Position numbers and translations under genes: made by a program. From Clostridia bacterium (GTDB lineage: Bacteria; UBA6262; WVXT01; JAUXBS01): a stretch of 25,736 nt of DNA. The DNA lies in contig JAUXDE010000009.1 of NCBI GenBank assembly GCA_030618495.1, positions 1-25,736 of the forward strand, written 5' to 3'. The notes beneath the pieces are model-generated. The model did no database searches and was not told the origin of the DNA. It was given only the letters and a program-made list of their open reading frames with translations. The stretch's first letter is position 1. Each line of letters starts with the position of its first letter. This document shows, piece by piece, positions 15,499-23,908 of the stretch.

Positions 15499-16421
15499 AG
15501 ATACTGTTTCAATATATAATTTTTCCCGGATTCCTGTTTACTGCGATTGTCGGAATGATCGCCAGCTGGATAGACAGGAAGGTCACTGCAAGGGTGCAGT
15601 GGAGAGTGGGTCCGCCGATTCTTCAGCCGCTGTATGATTTTATAAAACTGCTTGGAAAAGAAATAATTATACCAAAAGGCGCCTCCAGGGGGACTTTCCT
15701 GCTTTCTCCCGTATTCGGAATGTCGGCAATAGTCATCGTGTCAACGATGTTGTGGCTTGTGATTCTTTCGCCTGAGAACAGCTTTACCGGTGATTTAATA
15801 GTTATACTGTATTTGCTCGTCATACCTTCAATTGCCGTGATTATCGGGGCTTTTGCTTCAAAGAACCCCCTTGCATCGCTTGGAGCGTCAAGGGAGATGA
15901 AACTTATACTAGCCTATGAACTGCCTTTTATCCTTATAGTGTTTATACCGGTAATCAAGGCAGGTTACACCATAAAGCTCGGTGAACTTTTAGCGTTTCA
16001 GGCAAAAAACGGTGTATTCCTTAATCACCCGTCGTGTATTATTGCTTTTATCGTTGCCATAATGTGCATGCAGGCAAAACTCACTCTTGTGCCTTTTGAC
16101 ATGCCGGAGGCTGAAACAGAGATTATGGGAGGCGCGTATATTGAATACTCGGGAGCGCCATTGGGAATATACAAGCTTACAAGAATGATGATGCTGTTCG
16201 TTGTGCCGATGTTCCTCGTTATAATGTACATGGGCGGAATCATATTTGAAGGCTGGCATATCCTGTGGGGTATACTGAAATACGTCCTTCTTCTTGTAAT
16301 CATCGTACTTATAAGGAACACCAGCCCCAGGGTCAGGATTGACCAGGCAATGAGGTTTTTCTGGAGGCCTATGACAATTCTGGCTGTTGTGGGAGTATGT
16401 CTGGCGTATTTGGGATTATAA
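15495..16421 (+). CDS. Group 4 [NiFe] hydrogenase membrane subunit, NuoH-like (MbhM/EchB/HycD family)
   Basis: The 308-aa product is a multi-helix membrane protein, with about eight hydrophobic segments. WIDRKVTARVQWRVGPPILQ at residues ~17-36 is the conserved quinone-site loop region of NuoH-type proteins. FDMPEAETEIMGGAYIEYSG (~residues 198-217) is the acidic cytoplasmic loop shared by complex I and group 4 hydrogenases. This subunit anchors the hydrogenase core in the membrane and connects it to the antiporter arm. The PEAETEI...EYSG form is the usual one in group 4 hydrogenases. It overlaps the HycB-like gene by four bases and ends one base before the small-subunit gene, so translation is coupled. 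Confidence 0.92.
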   Translation: MKILFQYIIFPGFLFTAIVGMIASWIDRKVTARVQWRVGPPILQPLYDFIKLLGKEIIIPKGASRGTFLLSPVFGMSAIVIVSTMLWLVILSPENSFTGDLIVILYLLVIPSIAVIIGAFASKNPLASLGASREMKLILAYELPFILIVFIPVIKAGYTIKLGELLAFQAKNGVFLNHPSCIIAFIVAIMCMQAKLTLVPFDMPEAETEIMGGAYIEYSGAPLGIYKLTRMMMLFVVPMFLVIMYMGGIIFEGWHILWGILKYVLLLVIIVLIRNTSPRVRIDQAMRFFWRPMTILAVVGVCLAYLGL

Positions 16422-16844
16422 ATGAGTATTAAACTGAACGCATTAACAAAATCTTTATGGGTGTTTCATATGGCGGCAAGCCCATGCAACAACTGCGATA
16501 TTGAAATACTCGATGCCCTGACTCCCAGGCATGATATAGAAAGATTCGGGATGCTGCTTGTGGGCAGTATAAAGCACGCCGATGTACTGCTCGTTACCGG
16601 GTGTATTAATAAGAAGGTGATCGATAGGATGAAGAGAGTGTATGAGCAGGCGCCAAAACCCATAATAGTTGTGGCAGTCGGAGGCTGCGCATGCACGGGT
16701 GGCATGTTCAGGGATAGTTACAACTATGCCGGCCCCCTGGATAAAGTTTTTCCGGTTGATGCTTACGTGCCAGGTTGCCCGCCCCAGCCGGAGGCGCTGA
16801 TAGACGCGGTTGTCAAGGTAATAAATAAATTGAAGGGAAAATAA
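16422..16844 (+). CDS. [NiFe] hydrogenase small subunit, NuoB-like (MbhJ/EchC family)
   Basis: The 140-aa product is a NuoB/MbhJ-type protein carrying a single proximal [4Fe-4S] cluster. Ligands visible are Cys22 and Cys25 in SPCNNCDIE, Cys89 (or Cys91) in VGGCACTGG, and Cys119 in PGCPPQPEA. The CNNCDIE form is characteristic of group 4 hydrogenase small subunits, where complex I NuoB has adjacent Cys. The protein is short, as expected for this group, and lacks the extra clusters of group 1-3 small subunits. It passes electrons to the NiFe site in the large subunit encoded two genes downstream. It starts directly after the NuoH-like stop. Confidence 0.93.
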   Translation: MSIKLNALTKSLWVFHMAASPCNNCDIEILDALTPRHDIERFGMLLVGSIKHADVLLVTGCINKKVIDRMKRVYEQAPKPIIVVAVGGCACTGGMFRDSYNYAGPLDKVFPVDAYVPGCPPQPEALIDAVVKVINKLKGK

Positions 16845-16845
16845 C

Positions 16846-17277
16846 ATGGCAGAGGATGTTGTAGGTAAAATAAAGAATAAATTTACCGGTAAGATAATAA
16901 AAAAGACAATAAAGAAATCCGATAAGAGAGTCTATATTTATATAAACCCCGCGAATATCGTTGAAGTGATAAATTATGTTTTTCATGACCTTAAAGCAAG
17001 GTTTCAAATTGCTTCGGGAATTGATACTCCTGAAGGGATTGAAATCCAGTATCATTTTGCTTTTGACAAACTTGACAGGATTGTTTCAATATGCGTTCTG
17101 CTTGACAGGGAAAATCCCGAGATAGATTCCGCCTGCCAGGGTATCAAAGCGATAGAATGGATTGAGAGGGAAATCGCTGAATTACTCGGGGTAAAATTCA
17201 GGAATCATCCGGACATGAGGCATCTTTTACTCAGGGATGACTGGCCTAAAGGCAAGTATCCCTTAAGAAGGAAATAA
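16846..17277 (+). CDS. Hydrogenase subunit, NuoC-like 30-kDa family (MbhK-like)
   Basis: The 143-aa product has the NuoC/30-kDa signature near its end: WIEREIAELLGVKFRNHPDM then RHLLLRDDWP and KYPLRRK (residues ~105-143). The middle (~45-95) matches the usual beta-sheet domain, with the IEIQYHF...IVSICVLLDRE pattern. The N-terminal ~25 residues are very basic (KIKNKFTGKIIKKTIKKSDK). In group 4 hydrogenases this subunit is either separate, as here and in Mbh/Ech, or fused to the large subunit, as in HycE. It is structural, with no cofactor. It sits one base after the small-subunit stop and one base before the large-subunit start. Confidence 0.9.
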   Translation: MAEDVVGKIKNKFTGKIIKKTIKKSDKRVYIYINPANIVEVINYVFHDLKARFQIASGIDTPEGIEIQYHFAFDKLDRIVSICVLLDRENPEIDSACQGIKAIEWIEREIAELLGVKFRNHPDMRHLLLRDDWPKGKYPLRRK

Positions 17278-17278
17278 A

Positions 17279-18463
17279 ATGGCTAAAACTATTATTCCGG
17301 TAGGCCCATACCACCCGCTGCAGGAAGAGCCCGAATTTTTTAAACTGCACGTTGAAGGGGAGAAGGTGGTGGGGCTGGAGATAGAAATAGGTTACAACCA
17401 CCGCGGGATTGAACAACTCTGCGAACAAAAGACCTTTGACCAGGTTCCCTTCGTTGTGGAAAGAATCTGCGGAATATGCTCAACCTCGCATCCTATTGCC
17501 TGTGTTCAGGCGATAGAGGACGCTGGTGATATCAAGGTTCCGGAAAGGGCGCTTTACATAAGAACCGTAATTGCCGAACTGGAACGCATACACAGCCACC
17601 TGCTGTGGCTGGGCTTAGCAGGCCACTTCATAGGTTATAACACAGTGTTCATGTGGGCGTGGAAGTACAGGGAACCCGTTCTTGATATATGCGAGAAACT
17701 TACCGGTAACAGGAACCATTACGCCATGATGAAGCCGGGCGGAGTGAGGCGCGACATTGACGAAAACGATTTCCCGTGGGTTCTCAAGGAAATGGATAAG
17801 CTGGTTCCCGCGCTTGACCTGTTCAAGGGGGCGGTGCTTGACGACCCGGTAATTCATGCCAGGTTAAAGGGCATAGGGGTGCTTACTAAAGAAGAAATAA
17901 TAAATTACAGCGCGCTGGGTCCCACGGCAAGGGCAAGCGGTGTGGCAATTGACGTGAGAAGGGACCATCCATATGCCGCTTATGACAGGATTGACTGGAA
18001 AGTCATAACCTGTGAGGAAGGCGATGTCTTTGCGAAGGCGGTGGTGAGAATTCTTGAAATGTACGAGGCGGCAAGTATAGTAAAACAGTGCCTCAAGAAG
18101 ATGCCGAAGGGCGAGATAGATTCAAAGCCAAAGGAAATCCATCCCGGTGACGGCATAGGTATCGCGGAAGCCCCCAGGGGCGAGGTTTACCATTTCACCA
18201 GGAGCGATGGCAGTAACAGGCCTGCAAGGCATAAGGTGAGGGCGCCGAGTTTCATGAACGTCCCGACGAATCATATTGCCGCGGTTGGCGGTACCGTTTC
18301 GGACGCCACCATAGTGCTTGCGGCGATTGACCCGTGTTACTGCTGTACCGAAAGAATGGCGGCGATTGACAACAGGACAAAGAAGACAGTTTTAAACAGC
18401 CAGGATTTAATAAGGTTATCACAGGAGAAAACCGAAAGAATAAGAAAGCAATTGGGAAAATAA
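17279..18463 (+). CDS. Group 4 [NiFe] hydrogenase large (catalytic) subunit, NuoD-like
   Basis: The 394-aa product has all four NiFe ligands: Cys64 and Cys67 in RICGICSTSHP, and Cys353 and Cys356 in DPCYCCTERM. These Cys are missing from complex I NuoD, so this is a real hydrogenase. The DPCxxCTxR ending puts it in group 4, close to HycE/EchE/MbhL. About 35 residues follow Arg359. In E. coli HycE the tail is cut after the equivalent Arg, before Met, by HycI, and here Arg359-Met360 is in the same place while a HycI-type protease gene closes the operon. The reaction is reversible 2H+ + 2e- to H2 on the cytoplasmic side of the membrane. Subgroup (4d, 4g or other) needs a phylogeny. Confidence 0.95.
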   Translation: MAKTIIPVGPYHPLQEEPEFFKLHVEGEKVVGLEIEIGYNHRGIEQLCEQKTFDQVPFVVERICGICSTSHPIACVQAIEDAGDIKVPERALYIRTVIAELERIHSHLLWLGLAGHFIGYNTVFMWAWKYREPVLDICEKLTGNRNHYAMMKPGGVRRDIDENDFPWVLKEMDKLVPALDLFKGAVLDDPVIHARLKGIGVLTKEEIINYSALGPTARASGVAIDVRRDHPYAAYDRIDWKVITCEEGDVFAKAVVRILEMYEAASIVKQCLKKMPKGEIDSKPKEIHPGDGIGIAEAPRGEVYHFTRSDGSNRPARHKVRAPSFMNVPTNHIAAVGGTVSDATIVLAAIDPCYCCTERMAAIDNRTKKTVLNSQDLIRLSQEKTERIRKQLGK

Positions 18464-18464
18464 G

Positions 18465-20252
18465 ATGAATTTAATAATTTATTCAATTTCTCTGTCAATA
18501 ATAGCGGGTATAATGTGCCTGTTTATTCCTAAGAGAACAAGAGGAGTGGCTGAGACCCTGGGTGTAATAGTTTCTCTTGTTACCTTTATAATGACTATTA
18601 TGATGTTTGGCAGGGAATTTGTTTCTAAATGGTTTCTGATAGACAACCTGAGCAGGTTTGTCGTCATGGGTATAGGTATGTTCGGGTTCCTGATAGTCCT
18701 ATATTCTTTAAAATACATGCAGGGCAGGGACAGGATTAACGAGTATTACGCGTACCTGTTAATTACCATAGGCGCGTCAATCGGCGCAGTTCTTTCAAAT
18801 CATCTTATACTGCTTCTCGTTTTCTGGGGAGTTCTCGGCCTGACGCTGTACATGCTTGTTGGTATAGGAGGGTCGGATGCCTCGTCGACTGCCAAGAAAA
18901 CCTTTATTATAATAGGCGGCTCCGACGTTATCATGATTCTTGGTGTTGCCGTTACCTGGGTGCTGGGTAAGACTTTCATAATGAGTGGAATAGAAGTTTC
19001 GGTTAACAGCGGAATGTCGATGCTTGCATTCATATGCCTTGCCGTAGCGGCTTTTGCAAAAGCCGGCGCCATGCCCCTGCATTCATGGATACCCGACTGC
19101 GCGGAGAAAGCGCCCGTTTCCGTAACTGCATTCCTGCCGGCTTCTCTGGATAAATTAGTCGGTATATACTTCCTTGGCAGGATTTCAATGAAGATGTTTG
19201 TCCTGAATAAGGCGATGGGGCAGATGCTTTTAATCATAGGGGCAATCACCATTGTTGCGGCAGTTATGATGGCCCTCATACAGCATGATTTTAAAAGATT
19301 GTTAGGATACCATGCCGTATCGCAGGTGGGATACATGGTACTTGGAATAGGGACATGCAGTCCCATAGGCATAGCGGGTGGTTTATTCCACATGTTGAAT
19401 AATACTATATATAAATGCTGCCTTTTCCTCGGCAGCGGGGCGGTGGAAAAAAGAACAAAGACATCAGACCTTGATAAACTCGGGGGGCTTGCCAGGTTCA
19501 TGCCGGTAACTTTTGTGACGTTTGTTATTGCCGCATTGTCCATTTCAGGCGTTCCGCCGTTCAATGGTTTTGTTTCCAAGTGGATGATATACCAGGGCAT
19601 AGTTGACCTCGGCAGGAAAGGCGATAAGCTGTGGCTCGTATGGATGGTCGCGGCGATGTTCGGCAGCGCGCTTACGCTGGCGAGTTTCATGAAACTCATA
19701 CACGCTGTTTTCCTGGGACAGAGGGAAGGCGGAGAAAAAGTGAAGGAAGTTTCTTCATTGATGTGGATTCCCATGGTGGTTCTTGCGGGGTTGTGTATGA
19801 TTTTCGGCGTACTCGCATTCACGGTTCCCCTGGAAAAATTCATTCTGCCCGCCGTACCGGGGGTTTCGTTTACCGGCTTGTTCTCACCGAGCCTGGTTAC
19901 CTTAATGATTATCCTGGGAGTTATCCTTGGATTAATTATATACATGTTAAGTAACTTTAAAAACATAAGAGAGGACAGTCTCCCGTATATTGGCGGTGAA
20001 GAACTGCCTGTAGAGACCAGGGTTACAGGGGTTGACTTTTACCGGTCAATAAAGGATTCAAAAATTCTCGGGGGGATATACAGGGCTGCCGATAAGAAAT
20101 CATTTGATATTTATGATGTTGCCAAACGTGTTCTGAATTACTTTATCGGGATGCTCAAGTACCTGCATTCCGGATTACTGTCAAACTATGTTATCTGGGT
20201 AGTGGCGGGGATACTGGTTTTATTGATTGTTCTGATGAAAGGTTCCATATAA
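18465..20252 (+). CDS. NuoL/EchA-like antiporter-type membrane subunit (595 aa)
   Basis: The 595-aa product is a proton_antipo_M family membrane protein of about 14-16 helices. The TM7 region AAFAKAGAMPLHSWIPDCAE contains the expected Lys199. QHDFKRLLGYHAVSQVGYM (~residues 273-291) is the family's TM9 motif. The C-terminal ~100 residues (SLPYIGGEELPVET, then a DIYDVAKRVLNYFIG helix and a last TM helix) resemble the lateral-helix end of NuoL/HyfB/EchA proteins. The TM5 position that is normally Glu reads FWGVLGLTLYMLVG, so Gly122 replaces it. With the MbhD/E protein encoded next, it looks like MrpA split into two genes. It couples electron transfer to Na+ or H+ movement. It starts one base after the large-subunit stop. 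Confidence 0.9.
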   Translation: MNLIIYSISLSIIAGIMCLFIPKRTRGVAETLGVIVSLVTFIMTIMMFGREFVSKWFLIDNLSRFVVMGIGMFGFLIVLYSLKYMQGRDRINEYYAYLLITIGASIGAVLSNHLILLLVFWGVLGLTLYMLVGIGGSDASSTAKKTFIIIGGSDVIMILGVAVTWVLGKTFIMSGIEVSVNSGMSMLAFICLAVAAFAKAGAMPLHSWIPDCAEKAPVSVTAFLPASLDKLVGIYFLGRISMKMFVLNKAMGQMLLIIGAITIVAAVMMALIQHDFKRLLGYHAVSQVGYMVLGIGTCSPIGIAGGLFHMLNNTIYKCCLFLGSGAVEKRTKTSDLDKLGGLARFMPVTFVTFVIAALSISGVPPFNGFVSKWMIYQGIVDLGRKGDKLWLVWMVAAMFGSALTLASFMKLIHAVFLGQREGGEKVKEVSSLMWIPMVVLAGLCMIFGVLAFTVPLEKFILPAVPGVSFTGLFSPSLVTLMIILGVILGLIIYMLSNFKNIREDSLPYIGGEELPVETRVTGVDFYRSIKDSKILGGIYRAADKKSFDIYDVAKRVLNYFIGMLKYLHSGLLSNYVIWVVAGILVLLIVLMKGSI

Positions 20253-20798
20253 ATGGAAATTATCTTTGTTTTATTGCTTCTTATGATAATCGGTTCCATA
20301 GTTGCGTTGGAAACCAAGGACCTGCTTGCCGCGGTGATTTCAGTCGGAGCGGTTGGTCTTATTCTCAGTGTTACCTTTCTTTTCCTTGCGGCTCCCGATA
20401 TAGCAATCGTCCAGATTGTCGTGGAGGTTCTGGTGCTGGTCATATTGATACGCGCTACCATAAGCAGGGATACAACGGCGGTTTCAGGCGACAGGGAGTT
20501 CTTCGGCATGGCTGTGAGCATTGTCCTGCTGGTTGTGATCGTCATATTCGGAATCAGGGTTTTCAGTGACATCCCGCAGTTCGGCAAGCCCATTATCGCG
20601 TTGTTCAGGGATGCCCCGTCAAATACGTATATAAGCAGGGGATTGAAGGATACGGGAGCGGCAAATATCGTGACCTCGGTCATACTTGATTACCGCGCCT
20701 ATGATACTCTTGGCGAAGCCACGGTATTATTCACGGCGATACTGGGAGCCCTGGCAATACTCAGATCTAAAGCCAGGAAGAAATTAAAAGGAAAATAA
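20253..20798 (+). CDS. MbhD-MbhE fusion (MrpA C-terminal-like) subunit
   Basis: The 181-aa product combines two short subunits that are separate genes in Pyrococcus mbh. Residues 1-~85 are MbhD-like: three helices and the motif APDIAIVQIVVEVLVLVILI with the conserved Glu. Residues ~88-181 are MbhE-like, with ANIVTSVILDYRAYDTLGEA near the end, the family signature. The same pair forms the C-terminus of MrpA in Na+/H+ antiporters. In Mbh structures this part contributes to the ion path between the hydrogenase and antiporter modules. The gene starts immediately after the NuoL-like stop and ends directly before mrpB. Confidence 0.9.
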   Translation: MEIIFVLLLLMIIGSIVALETKDLLAAVISVGAVGLILSVTFLFLAAPDIAIVQIVVEVLVLVILIRATISRDTTAVSGDREFFGMAVSIVLLVVIVIFGIRVFSDIPQFGKPIIALFRDAPSNTYISRGLKDTGAANIVTSVILDYRAYDTLGEATVLFTAILGALAILRSKARKKLKGK

Positions 20799-21284
20799 AT
20801 GGTTGGAATGACCTTAATCGTAAAAACAGTTGCCCGTTGGGTTAAAAGTTTCATATTCTTGTATGGTATATACATTACCCTGTACGGACACCTGACACCC
20901 GGAGGCGGGTTTGCCGGCGGAGTCATCGTTGCCTGCTCATTCATTCTGCTTATTCTGGCTTTTGGCAAGGAAAAGGCGCTTAAGAGGATAAGTAAAGCGC
21001 TTGCTTCAGAACTTGACAGCATAGGGGCATTGATGTTTCTTATTATCGCTTTACTGGGTATATTTGCCGGCGGGACTTTCTTTATTAACTTCATCCAAAA
21101 AAATGCTCCCGGGCAGGATTTTCACCTGTTAAGCGCCGGGACCATAATACTTTCCAATATAGCGATTGCGGTAAAGGTGGGAAGTTCGCTGTTTATGGTG
21201 TTTGTAATTCTTGCGGTCCTGAGGGTTGTAAAAAAGGGAGACAAACTTGAAATGATTCAGACTAATATGAGGGGCGAGGAATGA
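20799..21284 (+). CDS. mrpB: Na+/H+ antiporter subunit MrpB / MbhF
   Basis: The 161-aa product has four hydrophobic helices and the MrpB signature YGIYITLYGHLTPGGGFAGG (residues ~24-43). LLSAGTIILSNIAIAVKVG (~108-126) is the family's second conserved helix. MrpB is required for Na+/H+ exchange in Mrp complexes and is found as MbhF in Mrp-linked hydrogenases. An ATG opens the frame directly after the MbhD/E stop. The basic/acidic C-terminus (KKGDKLEMIQTNMRGEE) is cytoplasmic by charge. Its stop overlaps the mrpC start in an ATGA arrangement. Confidence 0.93.
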   Translation: MVGMTLIVKTVARWVKSFIFLYGIYITLYGHLTPGGGFAGGVIVACSFILLILAFGKEKALKRISKALASELDSIGALMFLIIALLGIFAGGTFFINFIQKNAPGQDFHLLSAGTIILSNIAIAVKVGSSLFMVFVILAVLRVVKKGDKLEMIQTNMRGEE

Positions 21285-21628
21285 TATATATTTTATGCTT
21301 AATATTTTTCATGGTGGGATTATACGGCGTGCTCGTAAAAAAGAACATCATTAAAATTGTCCTCGGACTTATAATTATGGAATATGCCGTTAACCTTTTC
21401 CTGATAATGCTTGGCTACAGGGAAGGGGGGGTGGCGCCGATTATTTCAGAAGGCGACAGTATAACAGAATTTATAAAACATTCTGTTGACCCTCTGCCGC
21501 AGGCGCTTGTGCTTACGTCAATCGTAATAGGCCTTGGAGTCATTGCATTAATGGTAGCAATATGCATAAGGCTGTATGAAAAATATGGGACGTTTGATAT
21601 AACCGAGATGAGGAGACTGAAAGGTTGA
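21281..21628 (+). CDS. mrpC: Na+/H+ antiporter subunit MrpC / MbhG, NuoK-like
   Basis: The 115-aa product is a three-helix NuoK/MrpC protein. The pattern VGLYGVLVKKNIIKIVLGLI followed by EYAVNLFLIMLGY (residues ~12-47) includes the buried acidic and Asn residues typical of the family. DPLPQALVLTSIVIGLGVIA (~69-88) is the conserved third helix. It belongs to the Na+/H+ antiporter arm. The start overlaps the mrpB stop and the end overlaps the mrpD start by four bases if the TTG is used, so the whole set is translated as a coupled block. Confidence 0.94.
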   Translation: MIYILCLIFFMVGLYGVLVKKNIIKIVLGLIIMEYAVNLFLIMLGYREGGVAPIISEGDSITEFIKHSVDPLPQALVLTSIVIGLGVIALMVAICIRLYEKYGTFDITEMRRLKG

Positions 21629-23115
21629 ACATGATTCCGTTATTTGTTGCAGTGCCTCTGGCAGGCGCTTTTATAATTCCAATGCTTTCAAGGAAATTTA
21701 AATGGTTCCCTGATGTGCTGGGTAACCTTGTCACGCTTGCCCTGGTCATTATGTCCTTTGCGGTAATAGGCAAGTCTGGTGTGTACAGCATGGGAGCATG
21801 GAAAGCGCCCATAGGCATCGTCATGGTTCTTGACGGATTAAGCGTTTTACTTCTTGTCTCTATAAACGTAATCGCGTTTGCATCCACGTTGTATTCTATT
21901 AAATACATGGAGCAATACACGTCAAAACTTCGTTACTACAGTCTTTTCCTTTTAATGCTTGCCGGGATGAACGGGGTTGTCCTCAGCGGCGACATGTTTA
22001 ACCTGTTCGTTTTTCTTGAAATCGCCTCGGTAGCATCCTATGCTCTTGTGGGATTCGGGTGCGAGCATGAGGAACTGGAAGCATCCTTTAAGTATCTTGT
22101 TTTAGGGACAGTGGCTTCCACTTTCATACTCCTTGGCATAGGAATGACTTACGGTTCGATAGGTTCTCTGAACATGGCTCAGATTTCAGAGCAAATCAGC
22201 CAAAATGGCATGAATAACGCATTACTATTTGCGATTGCATTGTTTATTATGGGGTTCGGACTAAAGGCTGCCCTCGTGCCGTTCCATGCATGGCTTCCCG
22301 ATGCGCACCCTTCGGCTCCTGCTCCTATTTCTTCAATGCTTTCAGGTGTCCTGATCAAGGCGCTGGGTATATATACGCTGGTAAGGTTTCTTTTTAACGT
22401 TGTTGGAGTGGATGAACGGCTGCTGATGATATTGATGGTGTTAGGCGCGCTGTCAATGGTAATAGGAGTAATGCTTGCGTTTGGCCAGTGGGATTTCAAG
22501 AGACTTCTTGCTTATCACAGTATAAGCCAGGTTGGTTATATTATCCTGGGTATTGGGCTTGGTACTCCTTTGGGTATACTTGGAGGGTTGTTCCACCTTA
22601 TTAATCACTCAGCATTTAAATCTCTATTGTTCCTGAATGCCGGCGCGGTTGAGTATTCAACCGGAACGAGGGATTTGCAGGAACTGGGAGGGATAAGGGA
22701 AAAAATGCCTGTAACGGCAAATACTTCTCTTGTAGCCTCAATGTCCATTGCCGGTATTCCGCCGTTTAACGGTTTCTGGAGTAAATTGATTATTATTATT
22801 GCCTGTGTACAGGCAGGGCGCCCTGTATTTGCGGCGCTGGCGGTATTTGCAAGTATTCTTACGCTTGCTTCTTTTCTTAAGGTTCAAAAATATGTTTTCT
22901 TTGAAAAACTGAAGGAAAAATGGAATGATTTAAGGGAAGTACCTGCGTTGATGAGTCTGCCGATGGTACTGCTTGCTCTTCTGTGTATCGTGATGGGTGT
23001 ACTGCTTCTGCCGATAGGAAATACAGGAGTACTTGAGAATATTAATATTTTAGAACCTGCCGTTAAAGTTATCATGGACGGCACGGATTATGCGTCAAAA
23101 ATATTAGGTATGTAA
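21625..23115 (+). CDS. mrpD: Na+/H+ antiporter subunit MrpD / MbhH, NuoN-like
   Basis: The 496-aa product is a ~14-helix antiporter subunit with a full set of the usual charged residues. Glu132 is in FVFLEIASVASYALVG (TM5), Lys214 in GFGLKAALVPFHAWLPDAHP (TM7), and Lys245 in LSGVLIKALGIYTLVRF (TM8). DFKRLLAYHSISQVGYIILG (TM9) is typical. It therefore has the normal ion-pumping machinery that the NuoL-like subunit upstream partly lacks. Two starts are possible: TTG at 21625 with AGGAG nine bases upstream, overlapping the mrpC stop, or ATG at 21631 behind GAAAGG. They differ by two residues, so length is 494 or 496 aa. Confidence 0.94.
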   Translation: MNMIPLFVAVPLAGAFIIPMLSRKFKWFPDVLGNLVTLALVIMSFAVIGKSGVYSMGAWKAPIGIVMVLDGLSVLLLVSINVIAFASTLYSIKYMEQYTSKLRYYSLFLLMLAGMNGVVLSGDMFNLFVFLEIASVASYALVGFGCEHEELEASFKYLVLGTVASTFILLGIGMTYGSIGSLNMAQISEQISQNGMNNALLFAIALFIMGFGLKAALVPFHAWLPDAHPSAPAPISSMLSGVLIKALGIYTLVRFLFNVVGVDERLLMILMVLGALSMVIGVMLAFGQWDFKRLLAYHSISQVGYIILGIGLGTPLGILGGLFHLINHSAFKSLLFLNAGAVEYSTGTRDLQELGGIREKMPVTANTSLVASMSIAGIPPFNGFWSKLIIIIACVQAGRPVFAALAVFASILTLASFLKVQKYVFFEKLKEKWNDLREVPALMSLPMVLLALLCIVMGVLLLPIGNTGVLENINILEPAVKVIMDGTDYASKILGM

Positions 23116-23129
23116 TACCGGAGTTTTGA

Positions 23130-23639
23130 ATGCGAAAATTAGTGATGTTTATAGTTTCATTTATAACCTGGATGCTGCTGGTATTCAGGGGAAAAGCGGG
23201 AACCTGCTGTTTTAACCTGCAGGATGTGATTGCAGGATTGTTTGCAGCCATGCTGACTGCTCTTATTTTTGGTGAGACCTTTACCAAAAACCCGCATAAA
23301 TTCTTTGATTTGCGAAGGTATCTATGGTTCCTGGTTTACTTGCCCATGTTCCTTTACTGGTGCCTGCTGGCTAACCTTGACGTGGTCTACAGGGTTTTTC
23401 ATCCGAAAATGCCGATAAACCCGGGTATAGTAAAGGTGAAAACAACCCTTAAGAGCAAATCGGGTATAACCGCCCTGTGTAATTCAATAACCCTGACTCC
23501 GGGCACCCTGTGCGTGGACCTGACGGACGACGGTTATATTTACATTCACTGGATTAACGTTGAGAGTCAGAATGTTGAAGAAGCAAGCAGGATGATAATT
23601 CAGAAGTTTGAAAAAATTCTAACAAGGATATTTGAATGA
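23130..23639 (+). CDS. mrpE: Na+/H+ antiporter subunit MrpE / MbhA
   Basis: The 169-aa product has two to three N-terminal membrane helices and then a cytoplasmic domain, the MrpE layout. LRRYLWFLVYLPMFLYWCLL (~61-80) precedes ANLDVVYRVFHPKMPINPGI (~81-100), which is the MNHE signature. CNSITLTPGTLCVDLTDDGY (~116-135) is the second conserved block. MrpE is needed for assembly and full activity of Mrp complexes. CGGAG at 23118-23122 supports the ATG, and a 14-base gap separates it from mrpD. The end overlaps mrpF. Confidence 0.93.
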   Translation: MRKLVMFIVSFITWMLLVFRGKAGTCCFNLQDVIAGLFAAMLTALIFGETFTKNPHKFFDLRRYLWFLVYLPMFLYWCLLANLDVVYRVFHPKMPINPGIVKVKTTLKSKSGITALCNSITLTPGTLCVDLTDDGYIYIHWINVESQNVEEASRMIIQKFEKILTRIFE

Positions 23640-23908
23640 GCGCGGATATTATTTACCAGGTATTTTTTGGTGTGTTGCTGGCGTGCTGCTCGATCTGTAT
23701 GTACCGGATAAGTTCGGGGCCCACTGTCCCCGACAGGACCGTAGCCATTGACATCATGGGTGTAGTCATGGTTGGTTTTTGCGCCATTCTGTCAATTGTA
23801 ACGGGCAAGGATTATTATATAAACATTGCGATTGCCTGGGCTCTACTGAGCTTCATAGGCACTCTTGCGCTGGCGAAGTTCCTGGAAGGTAAGGGATTCG
23901 ATGAATGA
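23636..23908 (+). CDS. mrpF: Na+/H+ antiporter subunit MrpF / MbhB
   Basis: The 90-aa product has three membrane helices. The MrpF signature is seen in YRISSGPTVPDRTVAIDIMG (residues ~23-42), with the conserved Asp in PDRTVAID that is part of the ion path. The C-terminal helix IALAWALLSFIGTLALAKFLE-like segment is typical of the family. It overlaps mrpE by four bases (ATGA) and mrpG by eight bases. The gene order E-F-G is the standard mrp order. Confidence 0.92.
   Translation: MSADIIYQVFFGVLLACCSICMYRISSGPTVPDRTVAIDIMGVVMVGFCAILSIVTGKDYYINIAIAWALLSFIGTLALAKFLEGKGFDE

Noticed and set aside
18800-19966. 388-aa minus-strand open frame opposite the NuoL-like gene
   Set aside because: It is a shadow of a strongly recognised membrane protein; its composition (Pro, Thr and Met rich, no domains) is that of a complementary frame.
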